From: Streptomyces sp. NBC_01233
GTDB taxonomy: Bacteria; Actinomycetota; Actinomycetes; Streptomycetales; Streptomycetaceae
DNA: 64,000 nucleotides
Direction of reading: 5' to 3'
Assembly: GCF_035989305.1 (NCBI RefSeq)
Contig: NZ_CP108514.1
Span: forward strand, 3,100,501-3,164,500
The translations under genes were made by a program, and so were the position numbers. Under the pieces are notes generated by a model. It had not been told where the DNA came from, searched no databases, and worked only from the letters and a program-made list of their open reading frames with translations. Every line of letters begins with the position of its first letter. Position 1 is the first letter of the stretch. Positions 1 through 7,217 of the stretch are shown piece after piece.

Positions 1-318
1 CTGCTCGCGGCGCTCGACTTCCGACAGGGCGGCCTGGTCCGCCTCGCGCTTCGTGGTGATAAACGCGCCCAGTGCCTCCGGGGTGTCGAATCCGAGGTCC
101 CCCAAGAGCTTCTTCACGGCTGCTCGGCCGCCCTGGGTCTTCTCCCGGGCAAGAAGGCGGTTCAGGTCGTCCTGGGACACGGTCGGGGCGGGCGGATCCG
201 CCGGGTCTGCGGGGTCGGACGAGGGGTCGTTCGGGGCAGCACCGAGAATCGGGTAGATCGGGCGGCCGTCTCGGCGGTAGCCGACCGGCGCGAGCGGCGA
301 AGGGAGCGGGCGCGTCAT
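1..318 (-). CDS. Phage capsid scaffolding-type protein (N-terminal 106 residues, runs off the window)
   Basis: The frame opens at ATG 318 and leaves the window at its left edge. The start is Pro/Asp/Ala-rich and probably disordered to residue 45, followed by a charged helical stretch (VSQDDLNRLLAREK, residues 47-60) and GDLGFDTPEALGAFI (73-87), ending in Glu/Arg-rich helix. This profile is typical of small scaffolding proteins encoded before the major capsid gene in tailed actinophages. A GAGG lies 7 nt before the ATG. It reads in the same direction as the terminase and portal genes further right, so it belongs to the same late region, but about 12 kb of unrelated cargo separates them. The family call is inferred from composition and position; the C-terminal part is not visible. 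Confidence 0.6.
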   Translation of the reverse strand, partial: MTRPLPSPLAPVGYRRDGRPIYPILGAAPNDPSSDPADPADPPAPTVSQDDLNRLLAREKTQGGRAAVKKLLGDLGFDTPEALGAFITTKREADQAALSEVERREQ

Positions 319-675
319 GCGTGAACCTCGTCAAGGTCTCCAGCGCCCCCACGCCGTTGATCAGTTTAGCCCCGCCTCCAGACCGGGCCGTTTCCTGATC
401 GGGCCGTAAGCGCGTGCGCACGCCCGGCGGATTCTCGCGAGGCTGTTAGCTTGATCGTGTCGCGATGAGGTGCGACGACGGGGGCAGGGCCGCCCATCAG
501 TAACCCGCTCCTCCACCAGGAGCGCGCCGAACGGGGTCGTAAGCTCGCCCCGCCCCCGCCGCCGTTGTCCCACAGCCGCGATCGAGGCAGGAGGGCTGGC
601 GTTCTGCGGGGCCCGGTAGCCGTCTGCCCGCCCTTGACCACAGGAGCCTTGATCAACTCGGGGGCTGCTGCCCGG

Positions 676-728
676 GTGCCACCGGACAGCGATGTCCTGT
701 GCCACTGAACCTTGAGTGCGTGCCACCG
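676..728. repeat. Three direct repeats GTGCCACYG, possible IS21-type end remnant
   Basis: GTGCCACYG occurs at 676, 699 and 720, so 21-23 nt apart. Multiple short direct repeats about 20 nt apart are characteristic of IS21-family termini. No IstA or IstB frame is recognisable beside them. The surrounding 319-785 stretch otherwise holds only GC-driven open frames that I do not accept as genes. Confidence 0.3.
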
Positions 729-785
729 AACATTAATCCGTGGGGACGGGCCACTTGATTCGACAAAACGATCGTCATCCGTTCC

Positions 786-1325
786 GTGACGTGTGACGCT
801 ACGGGCGTGAATGTGGATACGACCCTGATCCCGGCGCTCGCGATTACTGCCACAGCCGCGACGTCCATCTACAGCCTGCGGCATCAGCAGCGCACGAGCG
901 AACAGGCGCGGCTGTGGGAACGGCAGGCGGCGCTGTACGTAGATCTACTCGCTAACCAGCGTCCGTACCTTGCCGAGCCGGACGTGGATCCGTCCGTTCG
1001 ACACTACTTCGGTCCACAGACGTCGGAGGAACGGGCACTTGTTCAGTCGCTGTCCGCGAGAGTCGATGCCTTCGCCTCCGAGCACGTATCGAGACTGTGG
1101 AGCACAACCGTGCAGCGCGTCTTCGACGTGAGCTTCTACATCAGCGAAGTGATAGGCGATCCGCTCCACCCGACCGAGAGGGAGGAGCTGGAGATCGCGC
1201 CGTTGGTAGAAGCGCGCAATGCAGCCAGCGAGTCTCTGCGCAAGCAGATCCGTCTTGAGCTGAAGACCGACAGGCCGCGAGGCATCCTCAGGGCTGCCGT
1301 TGCCGCGGTGAGGATGCGGCGGTGA
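786..1325 (+). CDS. Unknown protein with N-terminal membrane anchor
   Basis: A 179-residue frame from GTG 786 (GTG 807 is an equally good start; neither has a clear ribosome site). Residues 11-27 form one hydrophobic helix (LIPALAITATAATS), followed by a basic turn SLRHQQR and a long amphipathic helical region rich in Glu, Arg and Ala. The predicted arrangement is a short N-terminal anchor with a cytoplasmic helical domain. No enzymatic motif is seen. It is the first of three closely packed plus-strand genes (GTGA overlap with the next) in the cargo segment, opposite to the phage late genes. The function is unknown. Confidence 0.6.
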   Translation: MTCDATGVNVDTTLIPALAITATAATSIYSLRHQQRTSEQARLWERQAALYVDLLANQRPYLAEPDVDPSVRHYFGPQTSEERALVQSLSARVDAFASEHVSRLWSTTVQRVFDVSFYISEVIGDPLHPTEREELEIAPLVEARNAASESLRKQIRLELKTDRPRGILRAAVAAVRMRR

Positions 1326-1486
1326 AGTCTCGGCATTCGCTGGCACATCACTCAAGGATCAGTGGCACGGGACAAGCGACACGAGTCGGCCTGCTCACCC
1401 TGCTGGACGACGATGGCCACTGTGACGAAGTGCGGTGGGCGGCCGACGCGCTGCGCGCACGGATCGGCCTCCGGCTTCCGTCGTGA
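1322..1486 (+). CDS. Small unknown protein, 54 aa
   Basis: The GTG start overlaps the stop of the preceding gene in GTGA. The product is basic at the N-terminus, then carries TRVGLLTLLDDDGHCDEVRWA and ends in an Ala/Arg helix with LRARIGLRLPS. The overlap, Streptomyces-like third-position GC and lack of any competing frame support it as a real short gene translated with 786-1325. No function can be assigned. Confidence 0.5.
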   Translation: MKSRHSLAHHSRISGTGQATRVGLLTLLDDDGHCDEVRWAADALRARIGLRLPS

Positions 1487-1507
1487 TCGACCTCGTACGA
1501 TCGGCTG

Positions 1508-1738
1508 GTGGCGATCGAACTTCCAGACGAACTTGTGCAACTTCAGCGTGCAGCCAACGCGGCGCGGAGGGAAGCGACGACCGATGCGTACAGCGCGGAG
1601 GGGTGGAAGCCGTGGCTGGACGCCGTCGACGCAGTCCACGTCGCGGTGACCAAGTACGCGAAGGAGACTGGACAGTCCCGGCATGAGGTGGAGAAGGCCG
1701 TGAAGACGGCGGCGAACGCGGAGGCCCCACCCGAATAA
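1508..1738 (+). CDS. Small unknown protein, 76 aa
   Basis: It starts at GTG 1508, 21 nt after the previous stop. The product is Ala- and Glu-rich, predicted wholly helical (IELPDELVQLQRAANAARRE, then AVDAVHVAVTKYAKETG), and has neither signal nor Cys. The spacing suggests the third gene of a short operon with 786-1325 and 1322-1486. Small helical proteins of this kind are common in Streptomyces accessory regions. No family could be named. Confidence 0.6.
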   Translation: MAIELPDELVQLQRAANAARREATTDAYSAEGWKPWLDAVDAVHVAVTKYAKETGQSRHEVEKAVKTAANAEAPPE

Positions 1739-1803
1739 TCTTAGCTGGGGCAAAGAATCACCCAAGGCACGCTTATTCCGTCAATGACCGCTGGTGAAGA
1801 TGC

Positions 1804-3780
1804 TCAGTTCTTTTGCCCTTCGCTCTGCTTCTGGAGAGCCAGCTTGAGCCAGGTCCCGGCCGCTATCCCCAACTGCTGATCAAGGTACCAGGCGGCCTGC
1901 AGGCAGGAGAGCGCCGGAGCGCCGATTGTTGCGAATAGGAGACCTGCGGGGACGATGCCGGCGAGGCTAATGATGAGCTGTCCAGCGTCAAATAGAGCAT
2001 TGACGTGCTCCCCGTTCTCCCACTGGACGATCAGCTTCACCTGGTTATCTCCCGCATAGGCAATCGTCATGGCGTCATCTACCCCAATATTGCGCCATGT
2101 CCCCGGAAGGAGCTTCCCTAGACCCTGGGTGATAGCCTTGTTACCCACGGCCTTAAAAATCGCAGCAGCGCAGAAATTGACCGACTCACCAAATGCCTTG
2201 TCCAGCTGCTTGTTCAATTCGTCGGTTTTCTTATCCGCGGTCTTCTGCGCCTCTACTTTCTCTTTCGGCGAAATAAGCGGCTTCGCACCATTGAGTATCA
2301 GCAGCGTGTCGCTCAACGTCTCCACGATCGTTGTCAGCTGATCCTGCTGCTTCTTCGGCGTCTTCGGGTCGATAGCTATCGGCAGCGCAGTGGTCACCGG
2401 CTGCACGATTCGTGTGAGCTTATCCCGCTGCTGCTTCGGCGTCTTCGAGTTATTAATTATCGGCAGCGTGTCGATCACCGGCTCCACGATCTGCGTGAGC
2501 TTCTTCCGCACCTCCGGCGGCGTCTTCGGGTTGTTAATTGTCGGTAGCGTGTTGATCAGCGGTTCCACCGTCTTCCGAATTTTATCCCGCTGCTTGTTCG
2601 GCGTCTTCGGGTTGTTAATTATCGACAATGTGTCGATCAGTGGCGCCACGATCTGCGTGAGCTTCTTCCGCACCTCCGGCGGCGTCTTCGGATGGTTGAT
2701 CACCTTCAGTGTGCCGCCCACCTGCTCCACGATTCTCGTGAGCTCTTTCCTCGCCTCCGATGGCGTCTTCGGGTCTTCGATTACCTCCAACGTGGAGGTC
2801 ACCTTCTGCAAGGTCTGCGCGAGCGTGACCCGGTCCTCCAGCGGAATTTTCGGGTCTTCCACTACTTCCAACGTGGTATTCAGCTGCTCTACGGTCCCCT
2901 GCAGCTCGTCGGGGATGCCCTGCTGGTCCGTCAGCTCGTCTATTTCCGTGTACAGCTCCGGCGTTAGCTCTTCCAGCTTCTCCCTTTGCTCGGCCGGTTT
3001 CTCGGGCTCGGCCGGTTTCTCGGGCTCGGCCGGTTTCTCGGGCTCGGCCGGTTTCTCGGGCTCGGCCGGCTCGACGGGCTCGACCGGTTTCACGGGCTCG
3101 ACCGGTTTCACGGGCTCGACCGGTTTCACGGGCTCGACCGGTTTCACGGGCTCGACCGGTTTCACGGGCTCGACCGGTTTCACGGGCTCGACCGGTTTCA
3201 CGGGCTCGACCGGTTTCACGGGCTCGACCGGTTTCACGGGCTCGACCGGCTCGACCGGCTCGGCCGGTTTCACGGGCTCGACCGGCTCGACCGGCTCGGC
3301 CGGTTTCACGGGCTCGACCGGCTCGACCGGCTCGGCCGGTTTCACGGGCTCGGCCGGTTTCACGGGCTCGACCGGCTCGACGGGCTCGACCGGTTTCACG
3401 GGCTCGACCGGTTTCACGGGCTCGACCGGTTTCACGGGCTCGACCGGTTTCACGGGCTCGACCGGTTTCACGGGCTCGACCGGCTCGACCGGTTTCACGG
3501 GCTCGACCGGCTCGACCGGCTCGACCGGTTTCACGGGCTCAACCGGTTTCACGGGCTCGACCGGCTCGACCGGCTCGACCGGCTCGACCGGCTCCACGGG
3601 CTCGACCGGCTCCACGGGCTCAGGGGGTTCTGGCGTCTGGGCCGGTGCTGCGGTCGTGGCCCCACCGAGGGCTTGTGGCGCCACCCCAGCAGTCGTCACC
3701 CCAGTCGGCAGCGTGAGCGCGGCAGCCAAGCAGGATGCGCCAAAAACGCGGGAGACGTGTCGCCGGGCGGTTCGTGCCAT
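1804..3780 (-). CDS. Secreted Pro-rich repeat protein (PVE/PVK tract plus 27-residue repeats)
   Basis: A 658-residue protein in four parts. Residues 1-46: Arg-rich signal peptide ([12 protein letters not shown], then a hydrophobic core). Residues 53-264: about 70 three-residue units PVE, PVK or PAE, a charged polyproline-like rod. Residues about 300-490: seven repeats of about 27 residues with the pattern PKTPxxxRxxLTxIVxxxxxTLxxI. The C-terminal 130 residues hold a mixed domain with hydrophobic stretches near 600-640 and two Cys. No LPXTG motif is seen. The rod resembles the periplasm-spanning Pro/Glu/Lys segment of TonB only in composition. A role as a cell-surface stalk displaying the C-terminal domain is inference. 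Base composition in the C-terminal half is less GC-biased than in its neighbours, which hints at transfer. Confidence 0.8.
   Translation of the reverse strand: MARTARRHVSRVFGASCLAAALTLPTGVTTAGVAPQALGGATTAAPAQTPEPPEPVEPVEPVEPVEPVEPVEPVEPVKPVEPVKPVEPVEPVEPVKPVEPVEPVKPVEPVKPVEPVKPVEPVKPVEPVKPVEPVEPVEPVKPAEPVKPAEPVEPVEPVKPAEPVEPVEPVKPAEPVEPVEPVKPVEPVKPVEPVKPVEPVKPVEPVKPVEPVKPVEPVKPVEPVKPVEPVKPVEPVEPAEPEKPAEPEKPAEPEKPAEPEKPAEQREKLEELTPELYTEIDELTDQQGIPDELQGTVEQLNTTLEVVEDPKIPLEDRVTLAQTLQKVTSTLEVIEDPKTPSEARKELTRIVEQVGGTLKVINHPKTPPEVRKKLTQIVAPLIDTLSIINNPKTPNKQRDKIRKTVEPLINTLPTINNPKTPPEVRKKLTQIVEPVIDTLPIINNSKTPKQQRDKLTRIVQPVTTALPIAIDPKTPKKQQDQLTTIVETLSDTLLILNGAKPLISPKEKVEAQKTADKKTDELNKQLDKAFGESVNFCAAAIFKAVGNKAITQGLGKLLPGTWRNIGVDDAMTIAYAGDNQVKLIVQWENGEHVNALFDAGQLIISLAGIVPAGLLFATIGAPALSCLQAAWYLDQQLGIAAGTWLKLALQKQSEGQKN
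2989..3622. repeat. Coding tandem repeat, 9-nt units
   Basis: About 70 consecutive 9-nt units, mostly CTCGACCGG or TTTCACGGG on the plus strand and arranged as higher-order 18- and 27-nt blocks, encode the PVE/PVK/PAE tract. Near identity between units implies recent expansion by slippage or unequal crossing over. Unit length is a multiple of three, so copy changes keep the reading frame. Confidence 0.95.
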
Positions 3781-4033
3781 GAGGGTTCCGGATGCGAGTT
3801 CGGAGGTGCTTCTTTGTCCCTTGCGGACTTGGCCCCCTTGAGGCTGACAGGGCTCAGGTCACCGGAGATCCACAGTTCGACGGTGCCCATGCCATCAAGA
3901 CCCACTCTTCATCGACTGGGCACATCCCGCAAACGCACAAGCCATGCCTCCGGAGAGACCACTCCGACCAGGCCTAGGCCCCCGACGGGTACGACCAGGC
4001 TCAGGAGCGGTTCCCCGCCCATCTGACATGCCC

Positions 4034-4672
4034 TCAGCCATGGGTCGCCCCTTCAAAGTGCCTGTTCAGGCCGCCGCAGCTGGTTAGGCACCTGTTACAG
4101 GTAAGTCTCGTCCCCGGCCTGAACTCAACTCCCAGAGCTGCGGTCAGCTCTTGCGCGGTGCCCACTCCCAAGCTGGTAAACCGCGTGATCTGCCATCGCG
4201 GGTTCGCCACAAGTGCGACCGCCTCGAACTCCCACTTGGTGATGATGCTCAGGCATTCTTCCTCGCCGTACACCTCCCCCGGGATGTGATCGCACTCTTC
4301 CGGATCAAGCCGACAGATCGAGCATTCGGATTCAATCACACGCATTTCAGGACTGAGCCCGACCCTCAAATGCCCTAGGTCGACCGGGCACTCCCGAAAG
4401 TAGGAGCCCTCCTGGTACACAAGGCCGCAGGATTTAGGGTAGTTACGGCGCAGGAGTCCCCCCACCTCATCCAGCAGGATGTGCGCTTCTTCGAAGAGGT
4501 TGGGGGCATGCACCTCGGAACGATCCATTACCTCCCGGAGCTCACCGCGGAGTTTCAGCAGCGTCGCCCGTGCTGCCGGGTCCGGATGAGATGAAGATCG
4601 GACCTGATCGAGTTCCTCCTGGCATTGGAGGAAGAGGCCCCGCTCAGGCCTCGGGGGGCTGGCTGCGGACAC
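4034..4672 (-). CDS. Unknown protein with two Cys-rich (zinc-finger-like) segments
   Basis: A 212-residue frame from GTG 4672, preceded by GGGGGGACGGGA; a longer frame from 4711 is open but less convincing. The N-terminal third is helical (QCQEELDQVRSS, LLKLRGELREVMDR). The middle holds ESECSICRLDPEECDHI, and the C-terminus holds CNRC-x3-C followed by NRH and a final H, which together could bind one or two zinc ions. It overlaps the end of 4644-5102 by 29 nt, so the two are probably co-transcribed. Nothing catalytic is visible; metal binding is inferred from Cys/His spacing only. Confidence 0.65.
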   Translation of the reverse strand: MSAASPPRPERGLFLQCQEELDQVRSSSHPDPAARATLLKLRGELREVMDRSEVHAPNLFEEAHILLDEVGGLLRRNYPKSCGLVYQEGSYFRECPVDLGHLRVGLSPEMRVIESECSICRLDPEECDHIPGEVYGEEECLSIITKWEFEAVALVANPRWQITRFTSLGVGTAQELTAALGVEFRPGTRLTCNRCLTSCGGLNRHFEGATHG

Positions 4673-5102
4673 TCCCGTCCCCCCATCCCTCAAGGTTGGC
4701 GATCGCCTCAAGGACCACGTCGGCTGGCCCGTCGAGGACGATCTTGGTGGGATCCCCCTCCCGCGTCACCTCGATATGCAGCACGGGAGGCGGCGCTGCT
4801 ATTTCAGCAGCTTCGCCGCTTCCCGTCTTCTTTGTGATGTAGACCGTCACGAGGCTACTCAGAACCCCAACAACCATGTCCTTTGTGAAACCCTGGGCGA
4901 ATTCGAGAACCGGAAGCCAATACTCTGCAGCGTCATGGGTCAAGTAGCTACGATCAGCTCGCTCGTCCTCAAAGCCGACTTCCAGTCCAGCGGATCGAAG
5001 CAGCTTGGCAACCTTGATCGACTCATACGGATACCTGCCGGGAGCCTCCCGCGAGACGCTCGGCAGACCAGAGACCCCCCGCTTGATCAACACGTCAGCC
5101 AT
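4644..5102 (-). CDS. Unknown protein with central hydrophobic segment
   Basis: A 152-residue protein from ATG 5102. Residues about 1-70 are soluble (ADVLIKRGVSGLPSV, LLRSAGLEVGFEDE). A hydrophobic helix follows at 75-95 (DMVVGVLSSLVTVYIT), then a small basic/beta C-terminal domain with LHIEVTREGDPTKIVLDG. The layout loosely recalls the effector-associated proteins of actinobacterial conflict systems, where a short hydrophobic helix precedes a small beta domain, but no diagnostic motif supports that. First gene of a two-gene operon with the Cys-rich protein 4034-4672. Confidence 0.6.
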   Translation of the reverse strand: MADVLIKRGVSGLPSVSREAPGRYPYESIKVAKLLRSAGLEVGFEDERADRSYLTHDAAEYWLPVLEFAQGFTKDMVVGVLSSLVTVYITKKTGSGEAAEIAAPPPVLHIEVTREGDPTKIVLDGPADVVLEAIANLEGWGDGSVRSQPPEA

Positions 5103-5316
5103 TACCCAACCCCTCATTCTGCGTACAGATAGTCATGATGTCATGGCGGCGTGTTGCAATACGAGTCCGCTGGTCGTCGCCTTCAATCCGAACTGCGGAA
5201 GCTGATCTCTGGCATCTCCGGCCCCACGGCCGCCAACCCGCGAACGGCCGTGGCGCAAGCGAGGCGAGAGGGTTGAGCCTCGCGCCGCTGCAACGTGGTC
5301 CGGCCGACGCGACCTC

Positions 5317-5880
5317 TCAGTAGCTCCATGCGGATCCCGTCTGGCGGTACTCGGCGACCGGGATGGGTGTGACGCCGTCGCGCATCCGGTCCTCGTAGAG
5401 GTGGCCGTCGAGGTGGTCGATCTCGTGGTGGACGAGCCGGGCCAAGCCCTGCCGGTACGTGGTCACCATCGTGCTGCCGTCGAGGCTGGTGTGCTCGACG
5501 GTGATAGTCAGGGGCCGCGGTACGAGCCCGCGTACGTCGAAGAAGCTCAGGCAGCCCTCGTACTGCTCGTCCGTCTCGTCGGAACGGCTGATGATGCGCG
5601 GGTTTAGGAGGGTGATCGGGCTGGCGCCGGGTTCAGCGGGGTGGACGATGGCGGCGGCCCGGTCGAGGCCGATCTGCGGGGCAGCGATCCCCATCCCCTT
5701 GGCGAAGGGATGGACCTGGCCGATCCGGTCGGCTGCCGCGAACAGCTCGTCGAGGGCCTGCTGAGCGGCGTCGTGCTCGGCAGGGAGGTCGAAGGGGCGG
5801 GCCGGCTGGTGGAGGATCGGGGCTTCCGCCTGGACGACGCCGAGGGCGCGCATGGTGTCGCTGGGGCGGGCGTCGCTCAC
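5317..5880 (-). CDS. def: Peptide deformylase
   Basis: It removes the formyl group from the N-terminal Met of nascent proteins. All three family motifs are present: GMGIAAPQIG (motif I, GxGxAAPQ), YEGCLSFF (motif II, the Cys metal ligand) and VHHEIDHLDG (motif III, HEIDH with two His ligands and the catalytic Glu). Length is 187 aa from the GTG at 5880, which overlaps the stop of the regulator gene in GTGA. The chromosomal housekeeping copy would be elsewhere, so this is an accessory deformylase paired with an HTH protein. It could serve cargo expression or resistance to deformylase inhibitors; the sequence does not decide. Confidence 0.92.
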   Translation of the reverse strand: MSDARPSDTMRALGVVQAEAPILHQPARPFDLPAEHDAAQQALDELFAAADRIGQVHPFAKGMGIAAPQIGLDRAAAIVHPAEPGASPITLLNPRIISRSDETDEQYEGCLSFFDVRGLVPRPLTITVEHTSLDGSTMVTTYRQGLARLVHHEIDHLDGHLYEDRMRDGVTPIPVAEYRQTGSAWSY

Positions 5881-6824
5881 GTTAACTCCCGTGTCGTGTT
5901 GGGCTTTTCCGGTCGGGCGCGGAGGCGCCACTCCAGACGGTATCGGGCGTGGAGGTCGGGGGTGGCTGTCTCCCACCGGAAGATCCGCACGCCGTCCTCT
6001 TCACGACGCGAGAGGGCTGTTCGTAGTGGGGCTGACTCGGCAGTCATGGAGGTCTCGGTGCCCCAGACAACGGGGTCGAGGACAGCGGGGAAGGCGAGCT
6101 CGACCAGCAGGTGCTCCGTCGGCAGGCGCACGGCGCGCTGGAACCACCGGCCCCAGTGCGTGTCGGGGACGAAGTAGCTGTACTCGATCCAGACGGATTC
6201 GCCGGGGTAGAGGGGGAAGCGCCCTTCGCCTTCGGCGTTCTCGAAGAGCAGCCAGACTTCCTTGGTCGCGTCACGGTCCAGCTTCACGGCCTGGGCCATC
6301 GGCTCGCCTGCGCAGTGCGCGGTCAGCGTGAGGATGTCCCAGGTCAGGGGGTGCTCGCGGTAGTGGGCGTTCGAGCGGGCAGGGTCTTCGGGGTAGCGGT
6401 CGACGCTGATACGGATGAGGTAGCGGGTGACCGGCTGGTCTCCGGTGTTGCGGAGTTTGCGGCGCATGGTGAGGGTGTAGCGGCTGCCGTCGTAGTCGAG
6501 CCGGGCCTCGTCCTGTTCGACTACGAGCGCGGAGCTGCCGATGGAGGGCGGGGTGCTCGCTCGCACCGGGCCGTCTGCGTCCTCTTTCGTGGCCTCGTAC
6601 GCCTGCCACTTTGCGATGATCGCGCCGCCGGCCTGGAGGCGGCCGTCGGCGCGCTGGGCAAAGTCGGCCGTGGGCTTGCTGTGCCCGCCCTCGACCTTGC
6701 TGATGTAGGAGGGGTCGAACCCCATGTCGGCCGCCAACTTCTTCTGGCTGACCTTGCGCTTCTTCCGCCAGAACGCGACCTCCGCCGCGAACTCGGCGGC
6801 GGTCTGCTCCTGTGCCTCGGTCAA
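5877..6824 (-). CDS. XRE-type helix-turn-helix regulator with C-terminal beta domain
   Basis: A 315-residue protein. Residues about 15-60 are a classic XRE HTH (KKRKVSQKKLAADMGF, then DPSYISKVEGGHSKP). The C-terminal 220 residues are beta-rich (YDGSRYTLTMRRKLRNTG, PVTRYLIRISVDRYPE) and may sense a ligand. It is translationally coupled to the peptide deformylase downstream and divergent from the lasso precursor, with 146 bp between the starts. That makes it the obvious local regulator of the shared intergenic region, although no operator was identified. The HTH-deformylase pairing itself is a recurrent one in Streptomyces. Confidence 0.85.
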   Translation of the reverse strand: MTEAQEQTAAEFAAEVAFWRKKRKVSQKKLAADMGFDPSYISKVEGGHSKPTADFAQRADGRLQAGGAIIAKWQAYEATKEDADGPVRASTPPSIGSSALVVEQDEARLDYDGSRYTLTMRRKLRNTGDQPVTRYLIRISVDRYPEDPARSNAHYREHPLTWDILTLTAHCAGEPMAQAVKLDRDATKEVWLLFENAEGEGRFPLYPGESVWIEYSYFVPDTHWGRWFQRAVRLPTEHLLVELAFPAVLDPVVWGTETSMTAESAPLRTALSRREEDGVRIFRWETATPDLHARYRLEWRLRARPEKPNTTRELT

Positions 6825-6970
6825 CGGTCTGCCCCTGACTGCCAGTTGACTGCATGCATGACCTGTGAGTGATCCAAGTTCACCATTCCGTCAACCTGGC
6901 TGCTGCCTGTTTCCTTCAATCACCGGCCCGGTACGAACAATCCCTATCCGATCTGAGCCCGGAGGCATCA
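6825..6970. promoter_or_regulatory. Divergent intergenic region before the lasso precursor
   Basis: 146 bp separate the HTH regulator from the precursor. A TTGACT at 6846 could be a plus-strand -35 element, but no convincing -10 was found. A strong ribosome site, GGAGG, ends 5 nt before the precursor ATG. Regulation by the adjacent HTH protein is inferred from layout. Confidence 0.4.
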
Positions 6971-7099
6971 ATGCCCGAGAACGTCGACCAGAAGCCCGTG
7001 TACGTCACCCCGGCCGTGCAGGTCCTCGGCACCGTCACCAAGGCCACCCTCGGCTCGGCCGGCAACAACAACGCGGACGACACCCAGTACTTCGAGTGA
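6971..7099 (+). CDS. Lasso peptide precursor, 42 aa
   Basis: The leader carries the full lasso recognition pattern YxxPxLxxxGxxxxxTx with exact spacing: Tyr11, Pro14, Val16 in the Leu place, Gly20, Thr26 at the penultimate leader position. Cleavage after Leu27 gives a 15-residue core, GSAGNNNADDTQYFE. Gly1 with the only acid in the 7-9 window, Asp9, predicts a nine-membered macrolactam. Tyr13 and Phe14 are the likely steric plugs and no Cys is present, so it would be a class II lasso peptide. Cyclase, leader peptidase and exporter follow on the same strand. I do not recognise this core as a described compound. Confidence 0.9.
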   Translation: MPENVDQKPVYVTPAVQVLGTVTKATLGSAGNNNADDTQYFE

Positions 7100-7136
7100 T
7101 CCCGCGCGCCGCGAGGGCGTGAACAGCTGAACACCG

Positions 7137-7177
7137 GCGCCCGGGACGCAGAGGCTCCTGCTCTGCGTCCCGGGCGC
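7137..7177 (+). promoter_or_regulatory. 17-bp perfect hairpin between precursor and enzyme genes
   Basis: Arms 7137-7153 and 7161-7177 are fully complementary with a 7-nt loop. It has no T-run, so it is more likely an attenuator, partial terminator or mRNA-stabilising stem than a strict terminator. It would let the precursor message exceed that of the enzymes. Confidence 0.75.
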
Positions 7178-7217
7178 TCGTCTGTCCGGTTCGACGTACG
7201 CAAAGGAGCAAGACACC

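Noticed and set aside
361..884. Overlapping minus-strand frames left of the first plus-strand gene
   Set aside because: Arg/Pro-rich shadow composition, no ribosome site, and they overlap the better-supported gene at 786.
2390..4026. Plus-strand frames with Gly-Ser-Thr or Leu-Asp-Arg repeats
   Set aside because: They are other-frame readings of the PVE/PVK repeat gene; only the minus frame has a signal peptide and a structured C-terminus.
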